Below are positions 38,939-47,645 of a stretch of DNA of 64,000 nt, piece after piece (the first letter of the stretch is position 1; the number at the start of each line of letters is the position of its first letter). The notes under the pieces are model-generated. The model did no database searches, was not told the DNA's origin, and saw only the letters and a list, made by a program, of their open reading frames with translations. This DNA comes from Paraburkholderia phenoliruptrix (GTDB lineage: Bacteria > Pseudomonadota > Gammaproteobacteria > Burkholderiales > Burkholderiaceae), in NCBI RefSeq assembly GCF_019511605.1, contig NZ_JAEUAV010000009.1, forward strand, positions 124,001 to 188,000, written 5' to 3'. The translations under genes and the position numbers were made by a program.

Positions 38939-39805
38939 ATGACGAAGAACGTTCTGAGCATTCAGTCACATGTCGTTTTTGGGCACGCGGGTAACAGCGC
39001 GGCCGTTTTCCCGATGCGTCGGCTTGGCGTGAACGTGTGGCCGCTCAACACGGTGCAATTTTCGAATCACACGCAGTACGGCCACTGGACCGGCACCGCC
39101 ATCAACGCGAGGCAGATGGAAGAACTCGCCGAAGGCATTGGCGCAATCGGCATGCTGCCGCGCTGCGACGCGGTGCTGTCGGGCTACCTCGGCACGCCCG
39201 AGCAGGCACAGTCGGTACTGGAAATCGTCAAGGCCGTGAAGGCCGCGAATCCGCGCGCCTGGTATTTCTGCGACCCGGTCATGGGCGCCGCGGGCGGCTG
39301 CAAGGTCGAGCCGGGCATCCAGGAGTTCCTCGTCAACACCATGCCGGAAATGGCCGACGCGATGGCGCCGAACCACACCGAATTGCAGCGGCTCGTCGGC
39401 CGCGAAATCGAGACGCTGGAAGAAGCCGTCACCGCGTGCCGCGAAATCATCGCGCGCGGACCGAAGCTCGTGCTGGTCAAGCATCTGCTCGACCGCAACA
39501 GTCCCGCGGACCGCTTCAACATGCTGGTGGTCACCGAGCGTGAGGCGTGGATGGGTCAGCGTCCGCTCTACCCGTTCGCGCGCCAGCCGGTCGGCGTGGG
39601 CGATGTGACGAGCGCGGTGTTCGTCGCGCGCACACTGCTCGGCGATACGATTCGCGCCGCCTTTGAGCACACGCTCGCCGCCGTCAACGCGGTGGTCAAG
39701 ACGACGTGGCAGGCCGGGCGCTACGAACTGGAACTGGTGGCCGCGCAAAACGAAATCGCGCAGCCGCGCGAATGGTTCGACGCGTGGGTAGCGGAAACCG
39801 CGTAG
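38939..39805 (+). CDS. pdxY: Pyridoxal kinase PdxY
   Basis: 288 residues of the ribokinase-like PdxK/PdxY family, phosphorylating pyridoxal in vitamin B6 salvage. Diagnostic motifs: [68 protein letters not shown] and the anion-hole region [16 protein letters not shown]. It keeps the family GDxxxA-type pattern with VT at the usual anion-hole position, as in PdxY proteins. It follows glgA after 216 gene-free bases. Confidence 0.94.
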   Translation: MTKNVLSIQSHVVFGHAGNSAAVFPMRRLGVNVWPLNTVQFSNHTQYGHWTGTAINARQMEELAEGIGAIGMLPRCDAVLSGYLGTPEQAQSVLEIVKAVKAANPRAWYFCDPVMGAAGGCKVEPGIQEFLVNTMPEMADAMAPNHTELQRLVGREIETLEEAVTACREIIARGPKLVLVKHLLDRNSPADRFNMLVVTEREAWMGQRPLYPFARQPVGVGDVTSAVFVARTLLGDTIRAAFEHTLAAVNAVVKTTWQAGRYELELVAAQNEIAQPREWFDAWVAETA

Positions 39806-39838
39806 CCGCACGGAACCTCGCGCGCAGGGCGCTCGTCC

Positions 39839-39844
39839 TATAAT
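39839..39844 (+). promoter_or_regulatory. Candidate -10 element upstream of the 153-residue hypothetical
   Basis: An exact TATAAT occurs 72 bases before the ATG at 39917 in otherwise very GC-rich sequence. No good -35 hexamer is seen at the normal distance. Confidence 0.3.
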
Positions 39845-39916
39845 GCGTGCCGCGCGCAGGGCAACGCCCGCGCGGCCACTTTCTCACGCACCCGGCATTC
39901 AGCAGACGAGGCATCG

Positions 39917-40378
39917 ATGGACGGTTATATCCGCAGCGAGCGGGAAGAGTATTTTGAGCAGTTGTGCATGAGCGTGGACGCCGACGAGGTGCACGAACAG
40001 GAAGCCATCGAGTTCTTCGAAAACCAGTTCGACCAGCCGGACTTCGATCCCGCGCAGTGGCTGGACATCGCGCTCTACTACTCGCCCGCGGTGGCGCGCG
40101 GCATCATCGACATGGTGACGCCCGACGACAAGGCGCGTAGCAACATTGCCGAAGTGATCGCGGACAACCTCGACATTTCGTACGGCGAAGACGAGTGCCA
40201 GCAGTTTGCGGAAACCATCGAGTTCGCGCTGAACAACGGCGTGCCCGTGGATCTCGACCTCGTGCTGGACGGCTGCCAGCGCGCAATCGACGATCTCGAC
40301 ACCTGGGCCGACCAAGAAACCAAAGCGCCGCTGCTGCGTCTGCGTGAAGAAGTGCTGCGCCAGCAGGGCGAGCGCTAG
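39917..40378 (+). CDS. Conserved acidic hypothetical protein
   Basis: 153 residues, strongly acidic (MDGYIRSEREEYFEQLCMSVDADEVHEQEAIEFFENQFDQ in outline), predicted all-helical, with no signal peptide or membrane segment. I do not recognise a domain. The lone position after pdxY and before a 509-base gene-free stretch gives no functional hint. Its coding character is supported by a proper start after an AT-marked promoter region and by normal codon use. Confidence 0.7.
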   Translation: MDGYIRSEREEYFEQLCMSVDADEVHEQEAIEFFENQFDQPDFDPAQWLDIALYYSPAVARGIIDMVTPDDKARSNIAEVIADNLDISYGEDECQQFAETIEFALNNGVPVDLDLVLDGCQRAIDDLDTWADQETKAPLLRLREEVLRQQGER

Positions 40379-40699
40379 GGCTCGCTGGCAGTACCGGCCA
40401 GGCTGTGCGGCGCGCGTTGTGCGCCGTGCGTCGCGTGGTCTTTCTCTTTCCTCTCTCCTGATCACGCGGCTGGCATGTGCGCGTGCGCCACACGGCGCAA
40501 CCCGCGCAAGACCGCGCAGCCGCTGTGCCGAAATGCTCATTCAAAGCGTCGCGAACTGCCAAGACGGCTGCATATTGGCTTCCTATATTCGCGCCACATG
40601 ACCGGCGTGCGAATGCAACGTCGCCTGATCCAGCCTGCGTGATCGCGAGCGTACGCGCCTGCGTGAAACGCCTGCCCGATCGGTGGCAATTCCGCGCTC

Positions 40700-40819
40700 G
40701 CTGAGTGCTGAATGCCGAACGCTGAGTGCTCGCTCAGCATTCGCTGGGTACTTGCCGAGCACTTGCCGAGCACTTGCCGAGCACTTGCTGAGTGCTCGCC
40801 GAGTATTCGCTCTGCGCGA
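40700..40819. repeat. Eleven-unit 11-bp tandem array
   Basis: Eleven consecutive units (one is 10 bases) with consensus GCYGAGYRYTY. Three in a row are identical, GCCGAGCACTT (40754-40786); others read GCTGAGTGCTC, GCTCAGCATTC and GCCGAGTATTC. Neighbouring units form inverted repeats, for example GCTGAG/CTCAGC (40721-40738) and GAGCACT/AGTGCTC (40779-40797). The array ends 68 bases before the LivK-type gene and fills a quarter of the gene-free stretch 40379-40887. Confidence 0.9.
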
Positions 40820-40887
40820 GCGCCTCGCGCGACCCGCGTCATCACCTTGCCGCTTTCACACCTGAACTGACGAAGTGAGGAGAGACC

Positions 40888-42075
40888 ATGAGTAAGCACC
40901 GCACCAGCCATCACACCGGGCACCCCACCCTGCACAGCATGCTCAAACCGCTTGTTCTGTGCGTCGGCGCCCTTCTTGCCGTCGCATCGGCCGGCAGTTT
41001 CGCCGACGACCTGCCGGTCAAGATCGGCTTCGCCGCGCCGCTGACGGGCGCGAACGCCGGCTATGGCAAGGACCTCGAAAACGGCGTGCGTCTCGCCTTA
41101 GAAGAAGCCAACGCGCAAAAGATCAGGATCGGCGACAAGCTCGCGCAATTCCAGATCGTTTCGCAGGACGACCAGGCGGACCCGCGCATCGGCGTGCAGG
41201 TCGCGCAGAAGCTGGTGGATTCGGGCGTCTCGGTGGTGGTCGGCCACTTCAACTCGGGCACGACGATTCCCGCCTCGCAGGTCTACGAGCAGGCCGGCAT
41301 TCCGGTGATCGACCCTGCCGCCACCAACCCGATCATCACCGGCCGCGGCTTCGCGAACACCTTCATGGTGATCTCCACCGACGCGCAGAACGCGGGCAAC
41401 GCCGGCGTCTACGCGGTCGAGGTGACGAAGGCAAAACGCATCGCGATCATCGACGACCGCACCGCCTTCGGTCAGGGCGAAGCGGACGAGTTCGAGAAGG
41501 CCGTCAAAGCGCACGGCGGCACCATAGTCGCGCGCGAGTACACCGACAACCACGCGGTCGATTTCAGCACGCAGCTCACCAAGATCAAGGCGGCAAATGC
41601 GGACCTGATCTTCTTCGGCGGGCTCGACACGCAGGCCGCGGGCTTCGCGCGGCGCATGAAACAGCTTGGCGTGACCGCGCAACTGGTAGGCGGCGGCGGC
41701 GTTGAGGATCCGGAGTTCATCAAGCTCGCCGGCGACGCGGCCGAAGGCGTGATGGCCTGGGAATACGGCCGCCCGCTCGCGCAACTGCCGGGCGGCAAGG
41801 ACTTTTCCGCGAAGTTCAAGAAGCGCTTTGGCGGCGAGATTCTCTCGTATGCGCCGTTCGGCTACGACGGCGCATGGGCCGCTATTCGCGCCATGCAGCA
41901 GGCGAAATCCACTTCGCCCAACGACTACCGCCCCGTGCTGAAGGCGATCGACTTCGAAGGCGTGACCGGCAAGATCTCGTTCGACAAGACCGGTGCGCTG
42001 AAAAGCGGCGCCTCGACGCTGTATCAGGTGAAGAACGGCGCGTGGGTGCCGATCGTCACGAAGAGCGGCACCTGA
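40888..42075 (+). CDS. Branched-chain amino acid-type ABC substrate-binding protein (LivK/BraC family)
   Basis: 395 residues. A long N-terminus (about 20 residues, His-rich) precedes a Sec signal peptide ending near SFADD. The type I periplasmic binding fold follows: VKIGFAAPLTGANAGYGKDLENG, VVVGHFNSGTTIPASQVYEQAGIPVIDPAATNP, YAPFGYDGAWAAIRAM and TGKISFDKTGALKSG. It has GAGGAGAGACC before the ATG. No liv permease or ATPase genes are adjacent, so it is an orphan receptor; ligand unknown beyond the leucine/isoleucine/valine class. It is convergent with the next gene, only 6 bases away. Confidence 0.9.
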   Translation: MSKHRTSHHTGHPTLHSMLKPLVLCVGALLAVASAGSFADDLPVKIGFAAPLTGANAGYGKDLENGVRLALEEANAQKIRIGDKLAQFQIVSQDDQADPRIGVQVAQKLVDSGVSVVVGHFNSGTTIPASQVYEQAGIPVIDPAATNPIITGRGFANTFMVISTDAQNAGNAGVYAVEVTKAKRIAIIDDRTAFGQGEADEFEKAVKAHGGTIVAREYTDNHAVDFSTQLTKIKAANADLIFFGGLDTQAAGFARRMKQLGVTAQLVGGGGVEDPEFIKLAGDAAEGVMAWEYGRPLAQLPGGKDFSAKFKKRFGGEILSYAPFGYDGAWAAIRAMQQAKSTSPNDYRPVLKAIDFEGVTGKISFDKTGALKSGASTLYQVKNGAWVPIVTKSGT

Positions 42076-42081
42076 GCGCGG

Positions 42082-44052
42082 CTAGTTCGCGCTGGCCGCC
42101 ACACGCAGCCGCGCGGCCTTGACGACAATCTGGGCGTCGAGGTCGCGCTCGATCCGCACGAGATCTTCCTGCATCGCGGCGAACTCCGCGGCGCTGCACA
42201 TCTGGTGACCGAAGTCGGCGCGAAGCTGACGTCTCACCTGAAGCACCCGCGCCGCCGGATCGAAAACATAGTGCGACGAGAACCTCACGTAGCGGTTCTG
42301 CACTTCCGTATCGGCGGGTATGTCGGTCAGCCTCGCAAAGCGCGGCAGCGTGATCTCCAGCGTCTCGTCGAATACACCGCCAGTGCAGGCCCACGGCTGC
42401 GTGCGCACAGGCTCGGCAAGCCATGCCTGCACCTGCGAGTCCATGCCGCCGGAAAAGCTCGTCAACGTGGGCACGGCAGTGGTGCCGTCCGTCCAGACGA
42501 AATGCTCGAGTTTGCCCTGCATCCATGTCGCGAACGGCCCGTCGGTCGCGGCCACGTCGCCGGTCTGCAATTGCGCGCTGCCATGCAGCCCGGTTTGCAA
42601 CAGACGATTGCCGGCAATCTGCTGCGTGCGCTGGCGCGATGCACGGCGAAAAACATTGCGCTCGATCTCGGCGGTGAAGCCCGCATCCTCCACGCGATAC
42701 GCGTAATGCGCCGTGCCGTTTTCGTCGACGTCGATCTGCACGCGGGCCGTCCGCTCACGTTCCTGTGTGGCGGGCGTACGCGAGAGCACCCCCTCGCCGA
42801 CCAGCAGCACCGGCCGGTCCATGACGGCGACCGGCAGATAGCCGAAACCGACGCCGCCCGCGGTCGTGTCCGCGTATAGCGACAGTTCAGGAATCCAGAC
42901 AATTGCGTGATTGATGGCGCTCGCGCCGTAACCGGGCACGTCAGGCAAGCTGTAGTACGGCCCGAGGTTGAGCAGCACGGCTTCGCTGCGAATGCCGACC
43001 GCCGCCAGCAACGCGCTGTACAGCGCGACGTGGTCCTTGCAGTCGCCATAACGGTTGCGCAGAATGTTCGCGGCCTTGTGCGGGATCGCAGCGGTCTCGC
43101 CGAGGTAGAGCGCCACGTAGCGTATGTTCATCCGCATCCAGTCGTACAGGATGTGCGCCTTTTCGCGTGGATCGGCGGCTCGCGCGGTGAGCGACTGCGC
43201 GAGCCGCACGATGGCCGGGTCGTCGAACGTAGCGTCGGTAGCGGGCACACGATAGCGCGCCGCGAAGCTCGCGAAGTCGGGCACGGTCGAGACCATCAGG
43301 CGATCGCCCCAGTTCGCATAGCCGACCGCGCCCGCTTCGAGCCGCGCATACGGCCCATGCCGGTAGCGGAATTCGTAGCGCGTGCGGCCGTTCGCGGTGA
43401 CCGGCGGCTGTGCGGTGTAGCCGCGCGCGTCGGCATAAAGCGGCACGTCGGCGGGCAGATCGAAGATCAGGCGCTGCTCCTCTACCGGCTCGCGGGTCGG
43501 CTCCACGAGGTACGCGAAAGTGCCCGCCTGCAAGGGCTTCATGCGGGTCTTGCGAAAAGCCAGATGCACGCGCGCGCCCGGCTCTACGCCCGGAAAGATC
43601 ACTGTGCGCAACACGCCGTCCTGAAAGCTCGGCGCGCCCGCCGAACGCGGCTCCTGAACGTCGCGAATCGCTTCGGGACCGACCACCTGAGTCGCGCCAT
43701 CGGGGGCGATGGTTTCGGCGGCGAGCAACTGCACCTGCTCGATATCCTTGTTGAACCACACGTAACGTTGCGCAATGTCGTCGACGCCGCTCACGGTGTT
43801 CGCGCGCAACACGCTGTCGTCGTGTTCCTCGACCGAACCGTCCTTCTGGATCGTGAAGAGATGCACGTCGCGCTCTGTCGTGTAGGGCGCGCGCTCGTCG
43901 GCGGATGCAGCAGACGACGCGTTCGACCCGTTCGACCCGTTCGACCCGTTCGACCCGTTCGACGCCTCCACCGCCTGCGCGCACGCGCCAGAGGCTGCGG
44001 CGACGAGAGCAAGCGCCGCGGCCATGCTAAGGCACCTCGGGCGGCGCGTCAT
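42082..44052 (-). CDS. Exported DUF3857/transglutaminase-like protein
   Basis: 656 residues with a signal peptide (MTRRPRCLSMAAALALV, cleavage near GACAQA), then an Asn-Gly-Ser repeat tract (five 9-base units). A DUF3857 domain (about 60-240) is followed by a transglutaminase-like domain with Cys in NRYGDCKDHVALY, His in INHAIVW and Asp in YADTTA, then a DUF2569-like or DUF3858-like C-terminal beta region. Such proteins are periplasmic and of unknown function; the intact triad suggests protease or acyl-transfer chemistry. ATG 44052 is chosen to keep the positively charged start of the signal peptide. Confidence 0.82.
   Translation of the reverse strand: MTRRPRCLSMAAALALVAAASGACAQAVEASNGSNGSNGSNGSNASSAASADERAPYTTERDVHLFTIQKDGSVEEHDDSVLRANTVSGVDDIAQRYVWFNKDIEQVQLLAAETIAPDGATQVVGPEAIRDVQEPRSAGAPSFQDGVLRTVIFPGVEPGARVHLAFRKTRMKPLQAGTFAYLVEPTREPVEEQRLIFDLPADVPLYADARGYTAQPPVTANGRTRYEFRYRHGPYARLEAGAVGYANWGDRLMVSTVPDFASFAARYRVPATDATFDDPAIVRLAQSLTARAADPREKAHILYDWMRMNIRYVALYLGETAAIPHKAANILRNRYGDCKDHVALYSALLAAVGIRSEAVLLNLGPYYSLPDVPGYGASAINHAIVWIPELSLYADTTAGGVGFGYLPVAVMDRPVLLVGEGVLSRTPATQERERTARVQIDVDENGTAHYAYRVEDAGFTAEIERNVFRRASRQRTQQIAGNRLLQTGLHGSAQLQTGDVAATDGPFATWMQGKLEHFVWTDGTTAVPTLTSFSGGMDSQVQAWLAEPVRTQPWACTGGVFDETLEITLPRFARLTDIPADTEVQNRYVRFSSHYVFDPAARVLQVRRQLRADFGHQMCSAAEFAAMQEDLVRIERDLDAQIVVKAARLRVAASAN
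43921..43965. repeat. 9-bp tandem array coding for Asn-Gly-Ser repeats
   Basis: Four exact copies of GTTCGACCC (43921-43956) plus GTTCGACGC. Translated on the minus strand they give repeated Asn-Gly-Ser just after the signal peptide of the DUF3857 protein. The period keeps frame, so copy-number change would only lengthen or shorten the linker. Confidence 0.9.
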
Positions 44053-44107
44053 GAGCGCCCTGTGCCGCGCGGCGCCCGCGCGAGCCTGCTGCGGATGGGA
44101 ACGCGCA

Positions 44108-44788
44108 TCAGTCGCCCTCGCCCAATTGCGCAAGCAAAGCCTGCAAGCTCTCCACATGCCGCAGCAGCAAATGACGGTGCTTCTCGATCTGTTCGAGCCG
44201 CCCGGCAAGATCGGCCTGAATGGGATCGTCGCGCTCGGCGGCGGCAATCACGTCTTCCACCCGCGATCGCAACGACGTCAGTTCGACCGGCGCATGCGCG
44301 AGATGCCGCTCGAAACGCCGCACTTCCTGGACCGCCAGCTCGCGAACCTTGCGGAAATACGCCTGACGCCTATGCGCTTCGGCGTCCAGCGTTTCGTCCT
44401 CCATTCGCTTAGCCGGCGAGGCCTGGCCGAAAATCGGCTCGGGCGGCCGCAGCACGGTCTTTTTTCGCACCGGATGCGCGGTGCCGCGAAAGCGCGCGAG
44501 CGGCTCTTCGTTGTCGATTGCGGCGCGCGCGTTGGCGGGAATTTCCTCTTCGCTGTGCGGCGTGTTCATCCAGCCGCTCGGCAAGCCGGTCACCGCTTCT
44601 ATGCCGCGCACGAATTCCTCGCTGAATTCGCGCTGGCCGGACAACATCAACTTCAGATAGCTCGCCGAGAACGTCATCATGCGTGCGAGGCGAGTCGCCG
44701 CGCCGACTTCGCGCGTGAGCAGCACGAGATTCGCGCGCCAGACTGGGAGCAGCAATTCGTCGGAATCTTCCATCGCTGGGTCTTCCAT
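44108..44788 (-). CDS. XRE-like helix-turn-helix protein of unknown role
   Basis: About 226 residues. The N-terminal region (about 15-70) resembles a lambda repressor-like fold: AATRLARMMTFSASYLKLMLSGQREFSEEFVRGIEAVTGLPSGWMN has the pattern of XRE proteins that recognise a start, a turn and a GLPxGWL-type end. The C-terminal half is a long charged helix, probably coiled coil (about 150-220, FRKVRELAVQEVRRFERHL onward). Start at 44788 or 44773 cannot be decided since no clear ribosome binding site is seen. It reads away from the 293-base gene-free stretch 44789-45081. Confidence 0.65.
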   Translation of the reverse strand: MEDPAMEDSDELLLPVWRANLVLLTREVGAATRLARMMTFSASYLKLMLSGQREFSEEFVRGIEAVTGLPSGWMNTPHSEEEIPANARAAIDNEEPLARFRGTAHPVRKKTVLRPPEPIFGQASPAKRMEDETLDAEAHRRQAYFRKVRELAVQEVRRFERHLAHAPVELTSLRSRVEDVIAAAERDDPIQADLAGRLEQIEKHRHLLLRHVESLQALLAQLGEGD

Positions 44789-45081
44789 CTTTTGCCCGAT
44801 GTAAGGACGACGCCTTCGTGCGTCATCGTTTTGAAAGGGTAGCCGGTGCATGGCCTCGTCTGCAAGGGCGGCACCGTGGGTCATACGAGCCTTCGTGGCG
44901 AAATTCACACGCGTTGCTGCGCGTCAATTCGCACGCGGTTTCGCGCGGTTTCCCATGCGAATGGACACTTGCGCCGCGTCGGCGTTCCTACACGGTACGC
45001 ATGTGTGTGGCATGCTTGCGTACCGTGCGGTGCATGGCGTGCCGCACCGCAAATTTCACAACACGGATTAAGGGTTTTGTA

Positions 45082-45219
45082 ATGAAGAAGATCGTTCTGG
45101 CCATTGCCGCGGCCGCCGCCGTTTTCGGCGCAATTGCTCCCGCGCAGGCAGCTCGCCACCATCACCCGGTTTGCAAGAAGGTCCACGTGCATCACCACTG
45201 GGAACGCCACTGCCGTTGA
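45082..45219 (+). CDS. Small exported His-rich peptide
   Basis: 45 residues: a clear signal peptide (MKKIVLAIAAAAAVFGAIAP, AQA cleavage) then about 20 residues rich in His, Lys and two Cys (RHHHPVCKKVHVHHHWERHC). The mature part could bind metal (Ni, Cu or Zn) or form a disulfide. AAGGG lies nine bases before the ATG and a strong terminator follows 60 bases after the stop, so it is a compact monocistronic gene. Function unknown. Confidence 0.75.
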   Translation: MKKIVLAIAAAAAVFGAIAPAQAARHHHPVCKKVHVHHHWERHCR

Positions 45220-45279
45220 TGATGGCCCTCGCGCCGAGGGTAACGACGAACCACGCTGACGCGAAGCGCCGCGTGCATG

Positions 45280-45311
45280 AAAAAAGCCTCGCCGGTGGCG
45301 AGGCTTTTTCG
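45280..45311. terminator. Strong bidirectional intrinsic terminator
   Basis: A perfect 13-bp stem AAAAAGCCTCGCC/GGCGAGGCTTTTT (45281-45293 with 45297-45309) around a GGT loop. It ends the His-rich peptide gene on the plus strand and the hut operon (hutG stop at 45332) on the minus strand. Confidence 0.92.
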
Positions 45312-45331
45312 TTATGCGTCAGGCGTCGCGA

Positions 45332-46144
45332 TCAGGCAGCGTTGACGCGCTCCAACGCCGTCGTCACGAGTTGCTCGAGCAAAGGCTCGATCTTTGCGGC
45401 CAGCGCTTCATCGTAGGCGTACGGCAACTGTTCCTGCATATAGGTGATCTGCGACAACTCCAGTTGCACCGCATGCACGCCTTGCGAAGGCTGACCATAA
45501 TGCCGCGTGATATAGCCGCCCTTGAAGCGGCCATTGGCGACGGCGGAATAACCGCCATGCCGCTCGACCACCGCCGCAAGTTCCTCCGCCAGACCCGCCA
45601 CCGCGCTCGCGCCGTTCGAGGTGCCGAAGTTGAAGTCGGGCAAGCGCCCTTCGAAAAACCGCGGTACGTGCGAGCGGATCGAATGCGCCTCCCACAGCAG
45701 CACCTTGCCGTGGCGCGCCTTGAGCGCGGCAAGCTCGCTCGCAAGCGCGGCATGATAGGGCATCCAGTATGCGTCGCGACGGCGGGCCACTTCTGCTTCG
45801 TCCGGTAACTGGCCTTCGCGGTACAAAGGCTCCTTGTCGAAGGTATCGACAGGCAGGAGCCCTGTAGTGTCCTGCCCCGGATACAGGTTTGCGCCGTCGG
45901 GCGGCCGGTTCAGGTCGATCACGTAGCGCGCATACGTAGGCGTGAGAATCGACGCGCCCATCCGCCTGGCAAATGCATACAGCCGGTCGAGGTGCCAGTC
46001 GCAGTCGTCGGTGCGTTGCGCGACCGGTGTCATCGTCGCGGCAATGTCCGCGGGAATCCGGGTGCCCAGATGCGGGATCGAAATCAGTAGCGGCAGGCTT
46101 CCGCTGTGCAGCGTGAAAACCGGCGGGGTGTTCTGATCAGTCAT
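45332..46144 (-). CDS. hutG: N-formylglutamate deformylase
   Basis: 270 residues of the N-formylglutamate amidohydrolase family. It hydrolyses N-formylglutamate to formate and glutamate, the last histidine-degradation step in the HutF route. LLISIPHLGTRIP, DCDWHLDRLY, YVIDLNRPPDG and LLWEAHSIRSHVPRFFEG contain the metal-binding and substrate residues expected. Last gene of the hut operon, 78 bases after hutF, ended by the 45280 terminator. Confidence 0.94.
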   Translation of the reverse strand: MTDQNTPPVFTLHSGSLPLLISIPHLGTRIPADIAATMTPVAQRTDDCDWHLDRLYAFARRMGASILTPTYARYVIDLNRPPDGANLYPGQDTTGLLPVDTFDKEPLYREGQLPDEAEVARRRDAYWMPYHAALASELAALKARHGKVLLWEAHSIRSHVPRFFEGRLPDFNFGTSNGASAVAGLAEELAAVVERHGGYSAVANGRFKGGYITRHYGQPSQGVHAVQLELSQITYMQEQLPYAYDEALAAKIEPLLEQLVTTALERVNAA

Positions 46145-46222
46145 GTCAGTCCTGGAGCGAAAGAATCTTGCGGCAACGCGGGCGTGCCGCCCATTTCACG
46201 CATGCACCGCGTGCGCTTTGTG

Positions 46223-47629
46223 TCATTTGAGCAGTTCGGCGAGTGCCGTGCGATAGCGCGCGTAAGCGCCCTCTTCGTCGCGATGCCGGCGCTGGTCGAC
46301 TACCTTGTCTCCGCCTGCATACACATCGCGAATCGGCGTCTCGCCATGCTCGCAGAATACCAGGCCCGAGAGCCACGCATGCGGCGCATGCTCGGCGATG
46401 CTCGGGTGGTCCGGGTCCAGCACGAGCCAATCGGCACGATGGCCGGCTTGCAAGGCGCCGGTTGCGCGGCCGGTGGCCTGCGCGCCGCCGCCGAGCGCTG
46501 CGTCGAACAGACGATCCGCCACATACGAAGCCTGCGCGGACGCCAGCACGTTGCGTTGCCGGCGCACGAGACGCTGCCCGTATTCGAGCAGACGCAGCTC
46601 GGCGCGCCAGTCCACGCCGATATGACTATCCGAGCCCACACCCATGCGGCCTTGCGCGTCGAGATAATCGTGCGCGGGGAAAATGCCGTCGCCGAGGTTT
46701 GCTTCCGTGGTCAGGCACAGGCCCGCAACCGCGCCGCTCTTTGCCAGCGCGAGCGTCTCGCCGGCGTCCACATGCGTGGCGTGCACGAGGCACCACCTGC
46801 TGTCGACATCGAAACGGTCGAGCAGCCATTGCACCGGACGTGCGCCTTCGGTTTCCAGGCAGGCGTCCACTTCGGCAGTCTGCTCGGCGATATGGATGTG
46901 AACCGGCGCACTGCCCTCGAGTCCCTGCAACAGCGCGCGCAGCGACTGTTCGGAGACCGCGCGCAGCGAATGCGGCGCCACGCCATAGCGCAGCGCCGGG
47001 TTTTCCGGCCGCGCCGCACGCAGTGTGGCGAGCAGTTCGAGCAGGCCCTCAGGCGTATTGACGAAGCGGCGTTGGTCTTCGCGCGGCGCACGGGCGCCGA
47101 AGCCGCTGTACTGATACAGCACCGGCAGCATCGTCATGCCGATGCCGGCCGCCGACGCCGCGTCCACGACGCGTTGCGCGAGTTCCGCCTGGTTCGCGTA
47201 ACGGTGGCCGTCGGGCGCGTGATGCACGTAATGGAATTCGCACACGGACGTATAGCCCGCTTTCAGCATTTCAATGTAAAGCCACTGCGCGACGCTCGCC
47301 AGACCTTCAGGCGTGATGCGCGCGGCAAAGCGATACATCAGGTCGCGCCAGCTCCAGAAATTGTCGGTCGCGCCTGCGCCTGAGGCCGCGCGATATTCGG
47401 TGAGGCCCGCCATGGCGCGCTGAAACGCATGCGAATGAAGGTTCGGCATGCCAGGCAATACTGGACCTGCGGCTTTGGGCGTGCCCGCGTGCGCTTCGTC
47501 AGTGATCGGTGCATCGGGCGTGACCGCTGTCAGCGTGCCGCCAGCGTCCCATTCCAGCAGCACATTGCGGCGCCAGCCGTCCGGCAGATACGCGTGGTCA
47601 GCAAACAGCGACTGTTTTGCTTGTGTCAT
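46223..47629 (-). CDS. hutF: Formimidoylglutamate deiminase
   Basis: 468-residue amidohydrolase. It converts N-formimino-L-glutamate to N-formylglutamate and ammonia. Zinc ligands are seen in PNLHSHAFQRAMAG, APHSLRAV with HIHIAEQ, and VGSDSHIGVDWRAELRLLEYGQRL. Its presence with hutG shows the five-step pathway, as opposed to the direct HutE/HutG formiminoglutamase route. It lies 16 bases after hutI. Confidence 0.95.
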   Translation of the reverse strand: MTQAKQSLFADHAYLPDGWRRNVLLEWDAGGTLTAVTPDAPITDEAHAGTPKAAGPVLPGMPNLHSHAFQRAMAGLTEYRAASGAGATDNFWSWRDLMYRFAARITPEGLASVAQWLYIEMLKAGYTSVCEFHYVHHAPDGHRYANQAELAQRVVDAASAAGIGMTMLPVLYQYSGFGARAPREDQRRFVNTPEGLLELLATLRAARPENPALRYGVAPHSLRAVSEQSLRALLQGLEGSAPVHIHIAEQTAEVDACLETEGARPVQWLLDRFDVDSRWCLVHATHVDAGETLALAKSGAVAGLCLTTEANLGDGIFPAHDYLDAQGRMGVGSDSHIGVDWRAELRLLEYGQRLVRRQRNVLASAQASYVADRLFDAALGGGAQATGRATGALQAGHRADWLVLDPDHPSIAEHAPHAWLSGLVFCEHGETPIRDVYAGGDKVVDQRRHRDEEGAYARYRTALAELLK

Positions 47630-47645
47630 CTCTCAGGTCCTGGCT

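Noticed and set aside
44846-45082. Overlapping 73-78-codon frames upstream of the His-rich peptide
   Set aside because: Two frames in different registers, neither with a signal, domain or ribosome binding site; they end at the start of the small gene.
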